From positions 1 to 11,389 of the forward strand of contig JAJHQT010000023.1 in the NCBI GenBank assembly GCA_020833205.1: DNA of 11,389 nucleotides. The letters are read 5' to 3'. The notes under the pieces are model-generated. The model was not told where the DNA came from and searched no databases. It saw nothing but the letters and a program-made list of their open reading frames with translations. Shown piece by piece: positions 1-7,838 of this stretch. Source of the stretch: Pyrobaculum sp. Its GTDB lineage: Archaea > Thermoproteota > Thermoprotei > Thermoproteales > Thermoproteaceae. Position numbers and translations under genes: made by a program. Position 1 is the first letter of the stretch. Each line of letters begins with the position of its first letter.

Positions 1-2
1 GC

Positions 3-2360
3 GGCGCCGTAGAGGGCACAGCTAGATACCGAATGCGGGCTAAGAAAGACGGCGCAAGGGTTCTGCTCGACGCAGTTGAGATGGAGATCCTAGACGTAAC
101 CCATGATTATTACTACGACGGAGAGAAGATCGAGGTTAAGCCTCAGTGGAGGGCCGGAGAGGAGGTTGAGGTGGTGGTTAGGTACAGGGCGAGGCCTCGG
201 GCCGGCATGTACTTCATAAGGCCGGACATGCGGCAGAGGAGGTCTGTCTACGTCTGGACCCAGGGGGAGAGTGAGTACAACCGCTACTGGGTCCCCCTCC
301 CCGACTCGCCGAATATAAAATTCCCCTGGACGGTGGCTGTGACTGTGCCTAAGCCGTTGGTGGCCGGCAGCAACGGCTTGTTAATAGAAGTTAGAGACAG
401 GGGGGATAAACAGACGTATGTGTGGGAGATGAGACACCCCATGTCGCCTTATCTGCTCGCCATCGCCGTGGGAGACTTCGAGATCTATAGAGATAAGTGT
501 GGAGAGGTTCTTCTCGAGTACTACGTGCCTAAGTACGTAGGCGACAGCTGGCGCTTCTCTTTCTACAACACCTGCAGAATTATGGAGTTCTTCTCGGAGT
601 ACCTCGGCGTGCCGTATCCCTACGAGCGGTATGCCCAGGTGGTGGTGCCGGAGTTCATCTACGGAGGCATGGAGAACACCACCTTCACCATCTTGACCGA
701 CTGGACTATCCACGATAAACACGCCCACTGTCCCTACACAGGCTTCCCTTGCCCAGAGCGTGAGGACTTCAGTTCCGACCCCTTGGTGGCGCATGAGATG
801 GCCCACATGTGGTTCGGCGACTTGGTCACTGCCAAGGACTGGGGCCACATAGCCATCAACGAGTCCTTCGCCACGTTTGTGGAGGCTCTGTGGACGGAGA
901 GGTTTAAGGGCCGCGAGGAATATCTCAATTATATCTACAGAAACTTCATGACATATCTCGGCGAGTACTCCCGCCGGTACTCCCGGCCCATAGTGACTAA
1001 CCTCTACAAGATTCCCGACGAGGTGTTTGACCGCCACGCCTACGAGAAGGGGTCTGTGGTGCTTCACATGTTGCGTAGCCTCCTCGGCGACGAGACGTTT
1101 AGGAGGGGACTTAAGCTGTTTCTAGAGAGGCATAGGTACAAGGCTGTGGATATCGAGGATCTGCGGAAGGCTATGGAGGAGGTGGCGGGGCAGGACTTGG
1201 AGTGGATTTGGCGCCAGTTTTTATACTCAGCCGGACACCCCGTCTTGAAGGTGTCTTGGAGCTTCTCAGACGGCGTCTTGAAGCTACAGATAAAACAGAC
1301 GCAGGGAGAGGACAGCTACCCCGTCTACACGCTTCCGCTTGAGATCAAGATAGTCTACGAAGACGGCCGGACGGAGAGGAGAGAGGTTATGCTGAACGAG
1401 AAGGAGGTCACTCTACACCTCTCTGGCGGCAAGCCGAAGTACGTCTGCGTCGACCCGGCCTTTAGGGTTATGAAGGCGCTTGACCTCCAATACCCGCTTG
1501 AATCGGCGGTGGCCATGGTGGAGGACGAAGATATGTACTGCCGTCTACAGGCTGTAGAGGTGCTTAAGAAGAACGGAAGCGCGAAGGCGGTAGATGCGCT
1601 TGCCAAGGCGCTACAAGACAGGTTCTGGGGGGTGGCGGCCGAGGCGGCCAAGGCGCTGGGGGAGATAGGCACCGCCGACACCGTTTCGAGACTTACAGAG
1701 ACCTACGGCAAGGTTGACCATCCGCGGGTGAGGAGGGCCATAGTCGAGGCGTTGGGCTCTGCCAGAAGGAAGGAGGCTGCCGAGTTCCTCGACAAGGTGT
1801 TGCACGACCCAAGCGAGAGTTACTACGTCCGGGCTGAGGCGGCCAGGGCGCTGGGGAAGATCAAGTGGGAGTTCGCTGAGCATAGTCTTAAAAAGGCGCT
1901 TGAATACCCCAGCCACCTAGACGTCATCAAGAGAGGGGCGCTGGAGGGCTTGGCCGAGTTGGGTACAGACGAGGCGTTGAAGATCGTGCTCCGCCACACA
2001 GAGCCGAACATGCCCACGCCTGTGAGGGTCACCGCGGTTCAGTCTCTGGCCAAGTTCGGGCCGCGTAAGGAGGTTTTGGAGGTTATTAAGAACGCCATGA
2101 GGGATGAAAACTTCAGAGTTAGGTACGCCGCGATCACCGCGGCACTTGAGTTGCTCGACCCGCGGCTTCTGCCTGATCTCCAGGAACGGGTCGAACAGGA
2201 CATCGACGGCCGCATTAGACGTGTGGCTAGAGAAGTTGCGGAGAAAATAAAGAAGTTCATGGACAAAGGTACCGAGTACCAGAAACTAAGAGAGGAGATA
2301 GAGAAGTTAAGAGAGGAGTATAGAAAGGTTCTTGACAGAGTCAGCCGTCTGGAGCGTTGA
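3..2360 (+). CDS. M1-family zinc aminopeptidase with C-terminal HEAT repeats and coiled coil (5' partial)
   Basis: A gluzincin metallopeptidase expected to remove N-terminal residues from peptides in the cytoplasm. The reading frame is open to the left edge, and residues encoded before the first in-window ATG (base 33) fit the N-terminal beta domain, so the true start lies outside. Counting from that ATG: the exopeptidase motif is GGMEN (211-215, usual form GAMEN), the zinc site is HEMAH (254-258) with the third ligand Glu277 in NESFA (HExxH-x18-E), and Tyr337 in HAYEKG is the expected transition-state tyrosine. The catalytic part ends near residue 480. Residues about 485-745 are tandem HEAT-like helical pairs with recurring AAxALG/AVxxL patterns, and 745-775 is a Lys/Glu-rich coiled coil. 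There is no signal peptide in the visible part. A CPYTGFPC insert (Cys233, Cys240) precedes HExxH. The stop overlaps the upp start. The family call is firm; the substrate is unknown. Confidence 0.93.
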   Translation, partial: GAVEGTARYRMRAKKDGARVLLDAVEMEILDVTHDYYYDGEKIEVKPQWRAGEEVEVVVRYRARPRAGMYFIRPDMRQRRSVYVWTQGESEYNRYWVPLPDSPNIKFPWTVAVTVPKPLVAGSNGLLIEVRDRGDKQTYVWEMRHPMSPYLLAIAVGDFEIYRDKCGEVLLEYYVPKYVGDSWRFSFYNTCRIMEFFSEYLGVPYPYERYAQVVVPEFIYGGMENTTFTILTDWTIHDKHAHCPYTGFPCPEREDFSSDPLVAHEMAHMWFGDLVTAKDWGHIAINESFATFVEALWTERFKGREEYLNYIYRNFMTYLGEYSRRYSRPIVTNLYKIPDEVFDRHAYEKGSVVLHMLRSLLGDETFRRGLKLFLERHRYKAVDIEDLRKAMEEVAGQDLEWIWRQFLYSAGHPVLKVSWSFSDGVLKLQIKQTQGEDSYPVYTLPLEIKIVYEDGRTERREVMLNEKEVTLHLSGGKPKYVCVDPAFRVMKALDLQYPLESAVAMVEDEDMYCRLQAVEVLKKNGSAKAVDALAKALQDRFWGVAAEAAKALGEIGTADTVSRLTETYGKVDHPRVRRAIVEALGSARRKEAAEFLDKVLHDPSESYYVRAEAARALGKIKWEFAEHSLKKALEYPSHLDVIKRGALEGLAELGTDEALKIVLRHTEPNMPTPVRVTAVQSLAKFGPRKEVLEVIKNAMRDENFRVRYAAITAALELLDPRLLPDLQERVEQDIDGRIRRVAREVAEKIKKFMDKGTEYQKLREEIEKLREEYRKVLDRVSRLER
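2351..2354 (+). promoter_or_regulatory. Ribosome binding site of upp
   Basis: GGAG lies five bases before ATG 2360, inside the last codons of the aminopeptidase gene. It supports ATG 2360 rather than TTG 2357 as the start and fits an internal operon gene. Confidence 0.5.
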
Positions 2361-2995
2361 TGCCAGTCAAAATAATCGACCACGTCTATGCCCAACACCT
2401 GCTCACGCGCCTCCGCGATAAGTCCACTGCCGGGATTGAATTCCGCAAGGGGCTTGTCAGGCTTGGACGCATTGTGGGGTACGAGATCGTCAAGACCTTC
2501 CCCGTGAGGACTGTCGACGTGGAGACGCCGCTGGGCGTGGCGAAGGGCGTGGAGATAGTGGGGCTTGACAGAGTTGTGATCGTAGAGGTCCTCCGCGCCG
2601 CAATGCCGTTTGTGGAGGGGCTACTCAAGGCTTTTCCTCAGGCTAGGCTGGGCGTTGTGACCGCCAGAAGGAGGGAGGAGGGGGGAGCGATAGACGTGGA
2701 CATCTTCTACTCTAAGATCCCGCAGATTTCGCAAGACGACATCGTGATCGTTGCAGACCCCATGCTTGCCACTGGCGTGACGATGACCAGAGTGATTGAG
2801 GAGGTTTACAGAGCTGGGATGCCCGGTAGACTCGTCGTTGTGTCTGTAATAGCGACGCCTGTCGGCATTGGACGCGTGCTTTCGAGGTTTCCAGAGGTTG
2901 AGATATACACAGTGGCCATAGACCCAATGCTTAACGACAAGGGTTTCATTGTGCCAGGGCTTGGAGACGCGGGAGATAGGGCCTTTTCAACGTAG
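2360..2995 (+). CDS. upp: Uracil phosphoribosyltransferase
   Basis: Converts uracil plus PRPP to UMP and pyrophosphate in the cytoplasm (pyrimidine salvage). The protein has 211 residues, normal for the family (about 208-216). The PRPP-binding loop is DPMLATGVT (133-141), preceded by the hydrophobic strand DIVIVA. The C-terminus carries the uracil-binding signature [17 protein letters not shown], nearly identical to the family consensus. I chose ATG at 2360 over the in-frame TTG at 2357: the ATG shares one base with the upstream stop (TGATG), and a GGAG at 2351-2354 sits five bases ahead of it. It is probably co-transcribed and translationally coupled with the aminopeptidase gene. Its last nine bases overlap the 3' end of the convergent peptidase gene on the other strand. 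Confidence 0.96.
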   Translation: MPVKIIDHVYAQHLLTRLRDKSTAGIEFRKGLVRLGRIVGYEIVKTFPVRTVDVETPLGVAKGVEIVGLDRVVIVEVLRAAMPFVEGLLKAFPQARLGVVTARRREEGGAIDVDIFYSKIPQISQDDIVIVADPMLATGVTMTRVIEEVYRAGMPGRLVVVSVIATPVGIGRVLSRFPEVEIYTVAIDPMLNDKGFIVPGLGDAGDRAFST

Positions 2996-3574
2996 TAGGA
3001 GAAACAGCGATGCGTAGATCCAGAACCCTACGGCGAGGTGGAGGACGTAGGGAAGTCCGTACTTCGCCTTGACCCAGCCTTTTATCTCCACTCTGGAGGG
3101 GTCGTATTTCTCGAGGTCTTTGACGTCGCCTACGACGTATTTCACTGGGTTTTTCGCAAATTCCTCGGGCGAGACGCATATGTGGGTCAGCTTCTCCAAC
3201 GTGCCCATTCTGCAGGGGCGGCCGCGGTTCTTCACGTAGAGCCACAACATAGTCGCCAGAAGCAACACGGAGCCGGCCATAACCGCTATGAAGGGGGCCG
3301 GGAGGAAGGCTATGGGCGGCGCAGTGGAGATCAGCGCTAGGGCTATGGAGTCTGCGTATCCTGTGCCTAACAGCCGCGTCAACAAGGCGAGGATAGCCCC
3401 CACTGCGAGAGAAAATGTGTAGAGGGGATTGCCCCAGTTTAGCCACATCAACACAGTTGCGGCTACGCCTGCGGCGGCGAAGATTCTGACGTCTATTTCT
3501 CTAGTTTTCACGTCTTGCCAAGCCGCCGCCGTAAGGGCTAGGGCCAGTGTCAAGAGGGTAGCCTCCTGTATCAT
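2987..3574 (-). CDS. A24-type (prepilin/prearchaellin) aspartic membrane peptidase
   Basis: A polytopic membrane protein of 195 residues, probably an aspartic peptidase of family A24 that cleaves class III signal peptides of pilins or archaellins. Hydrophobic segments lie at about 3-18, 30-46, 53-69, 76-112 (probably two) and 175-194. The two expected catalytic aspartates are visible: Asp21 in [10 protein letters not shown] and Asp75 in LGTGYADS. The second motif differs from the usual GxGD/GGAD because it has an extra residue pair before the Asp. A charged loop of about 60 residues (115-172) precedes a [13 protein letters not shown] segment, which resembles the GLP-containing last helix of archaeal members. 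Its ATG overlaps the PGI/PMI stop (ATGA, 3574-3571), so the two genes are coupled. The 3' end overlaps upp by nine bases. Whether the targets are archaellins, adhesion pilins or other secreted proteins cannot be told from sequence. Confidence 0.82.
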   Translation of the reverse strand: MIQEATLLTLALALTAAAWQDVKTREIDVRIFAAAGVAATVLMWLNWGNPLYTFSLAVGAILALLTRLLGTGYADSIALALISTAPPIAFLPAPFIAVMAGSVLLLATMLWLYVKNRGRPCRMGTLEKLTHICVSPEEFAKNPVKYVVGDVKDLEKYDPSRVEIKGWVKAKYGLPYVLHLAVGFWIYASLFLLLR

Positions 3575-4485
3575 CGCTGGAGGCGGCGCTTCAAGGCGTC
3601 TATACGCGGCGTGGCGAGGGGGTCTACACCTCTCATCTTTGCGAACTGTATCGAGGCTATTCCCACGTCGCGTAGGAACTCGAGGATTCCACGTGGATGC
3701 ATCTCCACCGTGTACTGCGTGCCGCCGAGTATTTCTAGGGTGGCTCTTACTCTCTCCTGATGTTCAGGCGGTATGTGGGGGCTTGTGAGCGCGACCACCG
3801 GCCTCTCGGCGCCCTCTATCCAGTTATGATGCGCCTCTGGAAGTATCTCAACGGAGGGTTCTATCTTGCTGTTTTCGTTGAATTCATTCTTTACGCGGTA
3901 GGCGACGCCCCGCATGCTCTCCGGCGCAACTAACGTGGGTCTTTTTTGGAAATCTTCCACAAGTCTGTGGATCAAAGGTTGGTTCACAGGCTCTAAGGCG
4001 TGTGGTATCTCTACGTTGATGCCGTAGATCTTCTTGACTAAATGAAGAGCTGCTGTGAAGAGCTGCGGCAAGGCGGCGCGGGGCGCGCTTGCCCTAGGCA
4101 CGATGACTGTAGGTATGCCCATCTGCGCCAGCTTGCCGCCCGTCGTTATGGCCACCGCAGGGATCTTCCTCCTCTTTGCGTACTCCACCGTGTAAAGAGT
4201 CTCTACGGTGTTGCCGGAATAGGACACGGCGATTAACAGCCCGTCTCTAGCCCTCAAGAAGTAGTCTTTGACTCGTAGCACTTCGACGTCCCAGTTCCAC
4301 ACTAGAGAAAGATCTCTCAACAAGTCGCCGACGACGCCGGAGCCGCCCATGCCGCTCACATATAACCGCGGCGTAGGCTTTAGTTCTACGACTTCCCCAT
4401 CTACCAAATAGCGATGCGGAACGTCTACGTCTTTTATGAGATTTCTGTCCCAGTTCAAATAATCGTTCAACATTACATCGCTCAT
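3571..4485 (-). CDS. Bifunctional phosphoglucose/phosphomannose isomerase
   Basis: Interconverts glucose 6-phosphate and fructose 6-phosphate, and mannose 6-phosphate and fructose 6-phosphate, feeding glycolysis/gluconeogenesis and GDP-mannose synthesis. It has 304 residues with two SIS-type sugar isomerase domains. SGMGGSG (44-50) and SYSGNTVET (88-96) are the phosphate-binding segments. Glu204 in NEFNEN and His220 in EAHHNW align with Glu203 and His219 of the P. aerophilum enzyme as I recall it, and Thr292 in LATPRID aligns with its Thr291, linked to mannose 6-phosphate use. ATG 4485 is the start: a second in-frame Met follows at codon 5, but the A/T box centred about 24 bases upstream fits a leaderless start at 4485. 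It is the first gene of a two-gene operon with the A24 peptidase and is divergent from the helicase. Confidence 0.96.
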   Translation of the reverse strand: MSDVMLNDYLNWDRNLIKDVDVPHRYLVDGEVVELKPTPRLYVSGMGGSGVVGDLLRDLSLVWNWDVEVLRVKDYFLRARDGLLIAVSYSGNTVETLYTVEYAKRRKIPAVAITTGGKLAQMGIPTVIVPRASAPRAALPQLFTAALHLVKKIYGINVEIPHALEPVNQPLIHRLVEDFQKRPTLVAPESMRGVAYRVKNEFNENSKIEPSVEILPEAHHNWIEGAERPVVALTSPHIPPEHQERVRATLEILGGTQYTVEMHPRGILEFLRDVGIASIQFAKMRGVDPLATPRIDALKRRLQR

Positions 4486-4503
4486 GATACAAGGTCTACA
4501 CTG

Positions 4504-4512
4504 TTTTTAAAA
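4504..4512. promoter_or_regulatory. Bidirectional A-box (TATA) promoter for PGI/PMI and helicase
   Basis: The run TTTTTAAAA is near-palindromic, and it is the only strong A/T box in the 45-base spacer between the divergent starts 4485 (-) and 4531 (+). Its centre is about 23 bases from each start codon. This is the archaeal TATA-to-TSS distance, so both mRNAs could be leaderless and compete for one TBP site. Confidence 0.6.
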
Positions 4513-4518
4513 TTTGCA

Positions 4519-4523
4519 GGAGA
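4519..4523 (+). promoter_or_regulatory. Possible Shine-Dalgarno of the helicase gene
   Basis: GGAGA ends seven bases before GTG 4531. It supports GTG 4531 as the start. However, if transcription begins about 25 bases after the A-box the motif would not be in the mRNA, so the start may be leaderless and the match fortuitous. Confidence 0.35.
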
Positions 4524-4530
4524 GATTTTT

Positions 4531-6489
4531 GTGCCTCGCTTCAGCGTTGTGATCAACGGCGTCGAGGTGTCGAGGGAGTGGAGCTGGGAGAGGATCTTTA
4601 AGGTCAAAGAGGAGTTGAAGAAGTTGGGGTTTCGTTGGGATGGCGCGAGTTGGAGAGGGAGGACCCGCGACGTTGCTGTTCTGGCGAGGTTGCGGGAGTT
4701 GCTTGAGCTGAGCGATGAGGAGTATGTAAAGATCCTCTCTACTCTTGTTCACGACCCCTCGGGCGGCGTCGTAGCTGTTATGGGTCGGTTACCTGAGGAG
4801 CTGAGGGAACACGTGTTGTCAAGCGACGGAAGCGTTCATCTGGTTTCTCTCTCCGGCTTTTTGAGGAGGTTTATAGCGAAGGATCAGGGCGTAGCCAGGG
4901 TCTCCACCTTTGAGGAATATGTAGAGGCGGGGATCGAAAGGTTGCGGGAGCTGTTGCAAGGCGTCCAAATCTTAGGCGACTTCGACGCCGCGTTGAGAAG
5001 CGCCAAGGAGTTCGTCTTGGCGTCTGACAGATTACGTGAGCTTTTTGAGAGGAGGAGGAGCTGGAGGACCGCTATCGTCGGCCTCAACTACGCCAAGCTT
5101 AACTTCTTGGCTTCCGGCTTGTTGAGGAGATTTGCCGATTTTAGGCTTAAGTACAACGTGATTAATAAAGAAGGCGAATTAGAACAACGGGATCTCAAGC
5201 TTGTAGCTGTAAGACAAGAGGAGAAAGGCTACGTGGTGAGGTTCCCCGTGTTTTTGAGACAGAGAGTGGTAGAGACGTTGAAAGAGTTTGGCTACGTGGT
5301 TGTGGACGAGTCTAGGGAATATCCAAGGGTGGCGTTTAAGAAGCTGTTCACCCTCTTTCCATTTCAGGAGGAGGCCGTGGGGAGCTGGATGGCGCATGGG
5401 ATGAGGGGCACCGTTGTTATTCCAACAGGTGGAGGCAAGACCTTCATCGGTCTTGAGGCGATGTACAGGGCGGGGGTCTCTGCGTTGGTTCTGGTGGTGA
5501 CGCGGGAGTTGGCTCTTCAGTGGGTGGAGCGAATTCGTAGATTTCTTGGCGTGTCGCCTGGAATGTTAGGCGGTGGAGAGAGAGACGTTAGAGACGTCAC
5601 CGTGGCTATTTACAACTCTGCAGTGAAGTACCTAGACGATTTGGTAGGCAGGTTTGGGCTTGTGGTGTTTGACGAGGCGCATCACGTACCTGCCGAAACC
5701 TTTAAGGAGGTGGCACTTGGCCTAGACTCGCCTTTTCGCCTCGCCCTATCCGCCACGCCTGAAAGAGAGGACCGAAACGAGCATTTAATATACGAGGCGG
5801 TGGGGCCGCCCGTCTACCGGGCCTCCTATCGTTCAATGATCGAGGCGGGTCTAGTGGTGCCAGTGGAGCACTATAGAATCTATGTGAGGATGAGCAAAGA
5901 GGAGGCCGACGCCTACGGCTCTCTTCCGGGCGACAACGCCATCTTGCTTAGAAACGCAGCGGCTAAGAGCCAGCGGAAGATCCCGGTGGCGGTTCGCATA
6001 GTGGCGAGGGAGGTGGCGCTTGGGTCTAAGATCCTCGTGTTCACCCAGTTCATAGACCAGGCTGAAGAGCTCCATAGGAGGCTACGTGAGGCGGGCATAG
6101 CGGCGGAGCTTATAACCTCTGAGGAGGGGAATAGAGAGGCGGCGTTGCGGAGGTTCAGCGCGGGGCGTAGCAGAGTGGTGGTTACCACCACAGTGCTGGA
6201 CGAAGGCGTGGATGTGCCGGATGCGGAGGTTGCTGTGGTGTTGAGCGGGACTGGCTCGAAGCGGCAGATGATACAACGGGTGGGCCGCGTGGTGAGGGCG
6301 GCGCCTGGAAAGAAGGCGGCGCGTGTATATGAGATAATCTCTAGAGACACCATAGAGGAGGCGCTTTCGGAGGCTAGGCATTTCGACGACGTAGTTGAGG
6401 AGGTTGTGTGCAGAAGGGTCGCAGAGACAGACCTTGAGTCTCTGCTGGGCAAGGTGACGCCGCTTACCGCCTGGCTGAAGAACGGCTAG
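4531..6489 (+). CDS. XPB/SSL2-like superfamily 2 DNA helicase with long N-terminal extension
   Basis: An ATP-dependent 3'-5' helicase/translocase type protein of the COG1061 (XPB/Rad25/SSL2) group, probably acting in DNA repair or promoter opening. It has 652 residues from GTG 4531. Motif I is PTGGGKT (298-304), motif II DEAHH (from Asp381), motif III SATP (from Ser407), followed at once by the Arg-Glu-Asp triplet 412-414 that corresponds to the XPB RED motif. Motif VI is QRVGRVVRA (from Gln582). Residues about 200-295 may be the XPB damage-recognition-like region. Residues 1-200 are extra compared with characterised archaeal XPB (about 450 residues) and include a GFRWDGASW motif near the N-terminus. 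I rejected upstream ATG 4414 because it lies inside PGI/PMI and before the promoter. No Bax1-like nuclease gene follows; the next gene is convergent and shares the CTAG stop. Confidence 0.9.
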   Translation: MPRFSVVINGVEVSREWSWERIFKVKEELKKLGFRWDGASWRGRTRDVAVLARLRELLELSDEEYVKILSTLVHDPSGGVVAVMGRLPEELREHVLSSDGSVHLVSLSGFLRRFIAKDQGVARVSTFEEYVEAGIERLRELLQGVQILGDFDAALRSAKEFVLASDRLRELFERRRSWRTAIVGLNYAKLNFLASGLLRRFADFRLKYNVINKEGELEQRDLKLVAVRQEEKGYVVRFPVFLRQRVVETLKEFGYVVVDESREYPRVAFKKLFTLFPFQEEAVGSWMAHGMRGTVVIPTGGGKTFIGLEAMYRAGVSALVLVVTRELALQWVERIRRFLGVSPGMLGGGERDVRDVTVAIYNSAVKYLDDLVGRFGLVVFDEAHHVPAETFKEVALGLDSPFRLALSATPEREDRNEHLIYEAVGPPVYRASYRSMIEAGLVVPVEHYRIYVRMSKEEADAYGSLPGDNAILLRNAAAKSQRKIPVAVRIVAREVALGSKILVFTQFIDQAEELHRRLREAGIAAELITSEEGNREAALRRFSAGRSRVVVTTTVLDEGVDVPDAEVAVVLSGTGSKRQMIQRVGRVVRAAPGKKAARVYEIISRDTIEEALSEARHFDDVVEEVVCRRVAETDLESLLGKVTPLTAWLKNG

Positions 6490-7055
6490 TGTTGGAGGTA
6501 TGTTTCGTACTTTTTCACGAGCTCGGGCGAGTCTTGGTCCTCCGGCACTAAGATTATGAACTCGACGTCTCCCTCGCCGTATCTATAACTCTTCCAGTAT
6601 CTGAACTTAAGCTCTTTAGGTAAGTAAAGCATGGCGAGTTTTCTCTCGCCGAACGCACGTCTTAGCCTACAGTCGCACCCATCTATTTGCTGATCTGTAA
6701 TTACGTAATAACCTACGCCGCAGTCGCAGAGCCAGTACTCCTTATTCTTTACATGCGTGAAGATAAAACTATCTATTCTGCCGTCAACTTTCCTATAAAC
6801 CGGCTCTATCACCCCCTCGATGTAGAGCACAGCCTCTGTGGTTAGGTGAATAGGCGCAACCGCCACGTAGCCAGAGGCAAGACGCCAATAGTATTTCCGG
6901 TTTTTCTTAAAAGGCTCTACTACACCTTCGAAATACAGCCTGTTCAATATCTTCAGCACCTTATGCCGTGGTTGCTTAAGAAGAGCAACAAGCTCGGAGG
7001 TCGTCACTTCGCCTCTTTCACGCAATAGGCGTAATATCTCAGCTCTAAGCTCCAT
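6486..7055 (-). CDS. Winged-helix DNA-binding protein with CxC-x14-CxC putative zinc site
   Basis: A likely transcriptional regulator of 189 residues; its target is unknown. Residues about 1-60 form a winged helix: MELRAEILRLLRERG, then TTSELVALL, then a recognition-helix-like PRHKVLKILNRLYFEGVV and a YYWRL wing. Residues about 65-125 hold CDC and CDC separated by 14 residues, a plausible zinc-binding knuckle pair, inside an aromatic-rich domain. The acidic C-terminus reads FIILVPEDQDSPELV. I start it at ATG 7055 rather than 7121. A good A-box on this strand (7083-7074) is about 24 bases upstream of 7055, giving a leaderless mRNA, and the preceding 22 codons cross that promoter. Its stop and the helicase stop are read from the same CTAG. 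It is divergent from the winged-helix operon at 7161, so auto- or cross-regulation is plausible. Confidence 0.82.
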   Translation of the reverse strand: MELRAEILRLLRERGEVTTSELVALLKQPRHKVLKILNRLYFEGVVEPFKKNRKYYWRLASGYVAVAPIHLTTEAVLYIEGVIEPVYRKVDGRIDSFIFTHVKNKEYWLCDCGVGYYVITDQQIDGCDCRLRRAFGERKLAMLYLPKELKFRYWKSYRYGEGDVEFIILVPEDQDSPELVKKYETYLQH

Positions 7056-7073
7056 ATGAATTTCTGAATATCC

Positions 7074-7083
7074 AAATATAAAC
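7074..7083 (-). promoter_or_regulatory. A-box promoter of the winged-helix/Cys gene
   Basis: On the minus strand the sequence reads GTTTATATTT, centred about 24 bases upstream of ATG 7055. It fits a leaderless transcript and decides the start of that gene. Confidence 0.6.
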
Positions 7084-7133
7084 TTTTTGTGGTGAAATAA
7101 TACACACGTCCTACAAGCCAAAGATTCGCCACC

Positions 7134-7140
7134 ATATAAG
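7134..7140 (+). promoter_or_regulatory. A-box promoter of the 7161 operon
   Basis: ATATAAG is centred about 24 bases upstream of GTG 7161, the expected A-box spacing for a leaderless start at that codon. Confidence 0.55.
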
Positions 7141-7143
7141 CTC

Positions 7144-7156
7144 AGAAGTTTCTTCT
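7144..7156. promoter_or_regulatory. Operator-like inverted repeat between A-box and start codon
   Basis: AGAAG-TTT-CTTCT is a perfect 5-3-5 inverted repeat lying just after the A-box and ending five bases before GTG 7161. A repressor bound here would block transcription start. TCAGAA (7142-7147) also occurs on the other strand (7067-7062) ahead of the divergent gene. No protein is known to bind it; the neighbouring winged-helix proteins are candidates. Confidence 0.35.
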
Positions 7157-7160
7157 ACGC

Positions 7161-7838
7161 GTGGTAGTTACGGTGCAGCGCTCAATTACATTTCCACCTA
7201 TAAGGCTAAGGAGGATAGATGAGTACGTGATGTATATCGCAAGGAGAAACGCGACGTTGAACGACTTAAGGGAAAGTGGACTTGAAATCGGACGGGGGAA
7301 GGGCGACATTACTAGATTTCTTGAGAGAGTAAAGCTCGTGGAGGTAGTTAATGGAGTTGTGGTGTTGACTACCCTAGGGAAGACCCTCGTGTCTCTTAGA
7401 GAGTGGCTGGGACATGCTGTATATCACCCGCTACTGTATCAAAGGGTGCCGCAGTACAAGTTGTTAATAGATGTAGTTAGAGAGAAAAACGCCGGCATTG
7501 AGGAATTACACACAGCCGTTAACGATCGTCTTTTGAAAATTTCTCCCACAGCGTGGCTTAACAAAGTGGCGTTTAAGACGCTTCTTCAAATAGCCGAGGA
7601 TTTAGGCGCCGTGGATAAGCAAGGCGGGGTGTATGTTTTCTTAGGCGACCCCCTCGTTAAGGCCGTCACGGAGTATCACATGAAATACGGCGTAAAAATA
7701 GGTCAGAGTTTTTACATTACGCGAGACAAAGTAATTATTAGAGAATGTGGGAAAGAGGAGCCGCCCTCTAATCTCTACAAGGTTGATTTAGATTGCGTCG
7801 TTTTAAAGATATATAATTTATTTACAGGTGAGAGTTGA
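7161..7838 (+). CDS. Uncharacterised protein with two winged-helix-like regions
   Basis: I do not recognise a named family. The 225-residue soluble protein looks like tandem winged helices. The first spans about 16-85: RRIDEYVMYIARRN, a short turn, DITRFLERVKLVEVVNG, then VVLTTLGKTLV, typical of the wing and last helix of archaeal winged-helix domains. The second spans about 98-165, with helices around KLLIDVVREKN, FKTLLQIAEDLGAVDKQGG and a VYVFLG wing. The C-terminal 55 residues appear to be mostly beta strand with two cysteines (REC, LDC). GTG 7161 is the start: the A-box is about 24 bases upstream, and the next in-frame ATG is at codon 24, inside the first predicted helix. It is the first gene of an operon with the 7838 gene (TGATG overlap) and divergent from the winged-helix/Cys gene. 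A DNA-binding role is inferred from fold-like patterns only. Confidence 0.75.
   Translation: MVVTVQRSITFPPIRLRRIDEYVMYIARRNATLNDLRESGLEIGRGKGDITRFLERVKLVEVVNGVVVLTTLGKTLVSLREWLGHAVYHPLLYQRVPQYKLLIDVVREKNAGIEELHTAVNDRLLKISPTAWLNKVAFKTLLQIAEDLGAVDKQGGVYVFLGDPLVKAVTEYHMKYGVKIGQSFYITRDKVIIRECGKEEPPSNLYKVDLDCVVLKIYNLFTGES
7827..7831 (+). promoter_or_regulatory. Ribosome binding site of the 7838 gene
   Basis: GGTGA, a good complement to the archaeal 16S rRNA 3' end, lies six bases before ATG 7838 and only three before TTG 7835. It therefore favours the ATG. Confidence 0.55.

Noticed and set aside
381..1067. 228-codon open frame on the minus strand
   Set aside because: Lies entirely antisense to the metallopeptidase catalytic domain; His/Val-rich product with no motif, and no promoter.
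2946..3446. 166-codon minus-strand frame overlapping the A24 peptidase
   Set aside because: Same strand but a different frame from the peptidase, with an Arg/Pro-rich product; the peptidase frame has catalytic Asp residues and membrane helices.
4414..4530. Upstream extension of the helicase to ATG 4414
   Set aside because: Would run antisense through the PGI/PMI 5' end and across its promoter; GTG 4531 fits the A-box and Shine-Dalgarno better.
5913..6452. 179-codon open frame on the minus strand
   Set aside because: Antisense shadow of the helicase C-terminal domain; Ser/Thr-rich low-complexity product.
7056..7121. Upstream extension of the winged-helix/Cys gene to ATG 7121
   Set aside because: The A-box at 7074-7083 falls inside the extension, and the domain pattern starts at MELRAE (ATG 7055).
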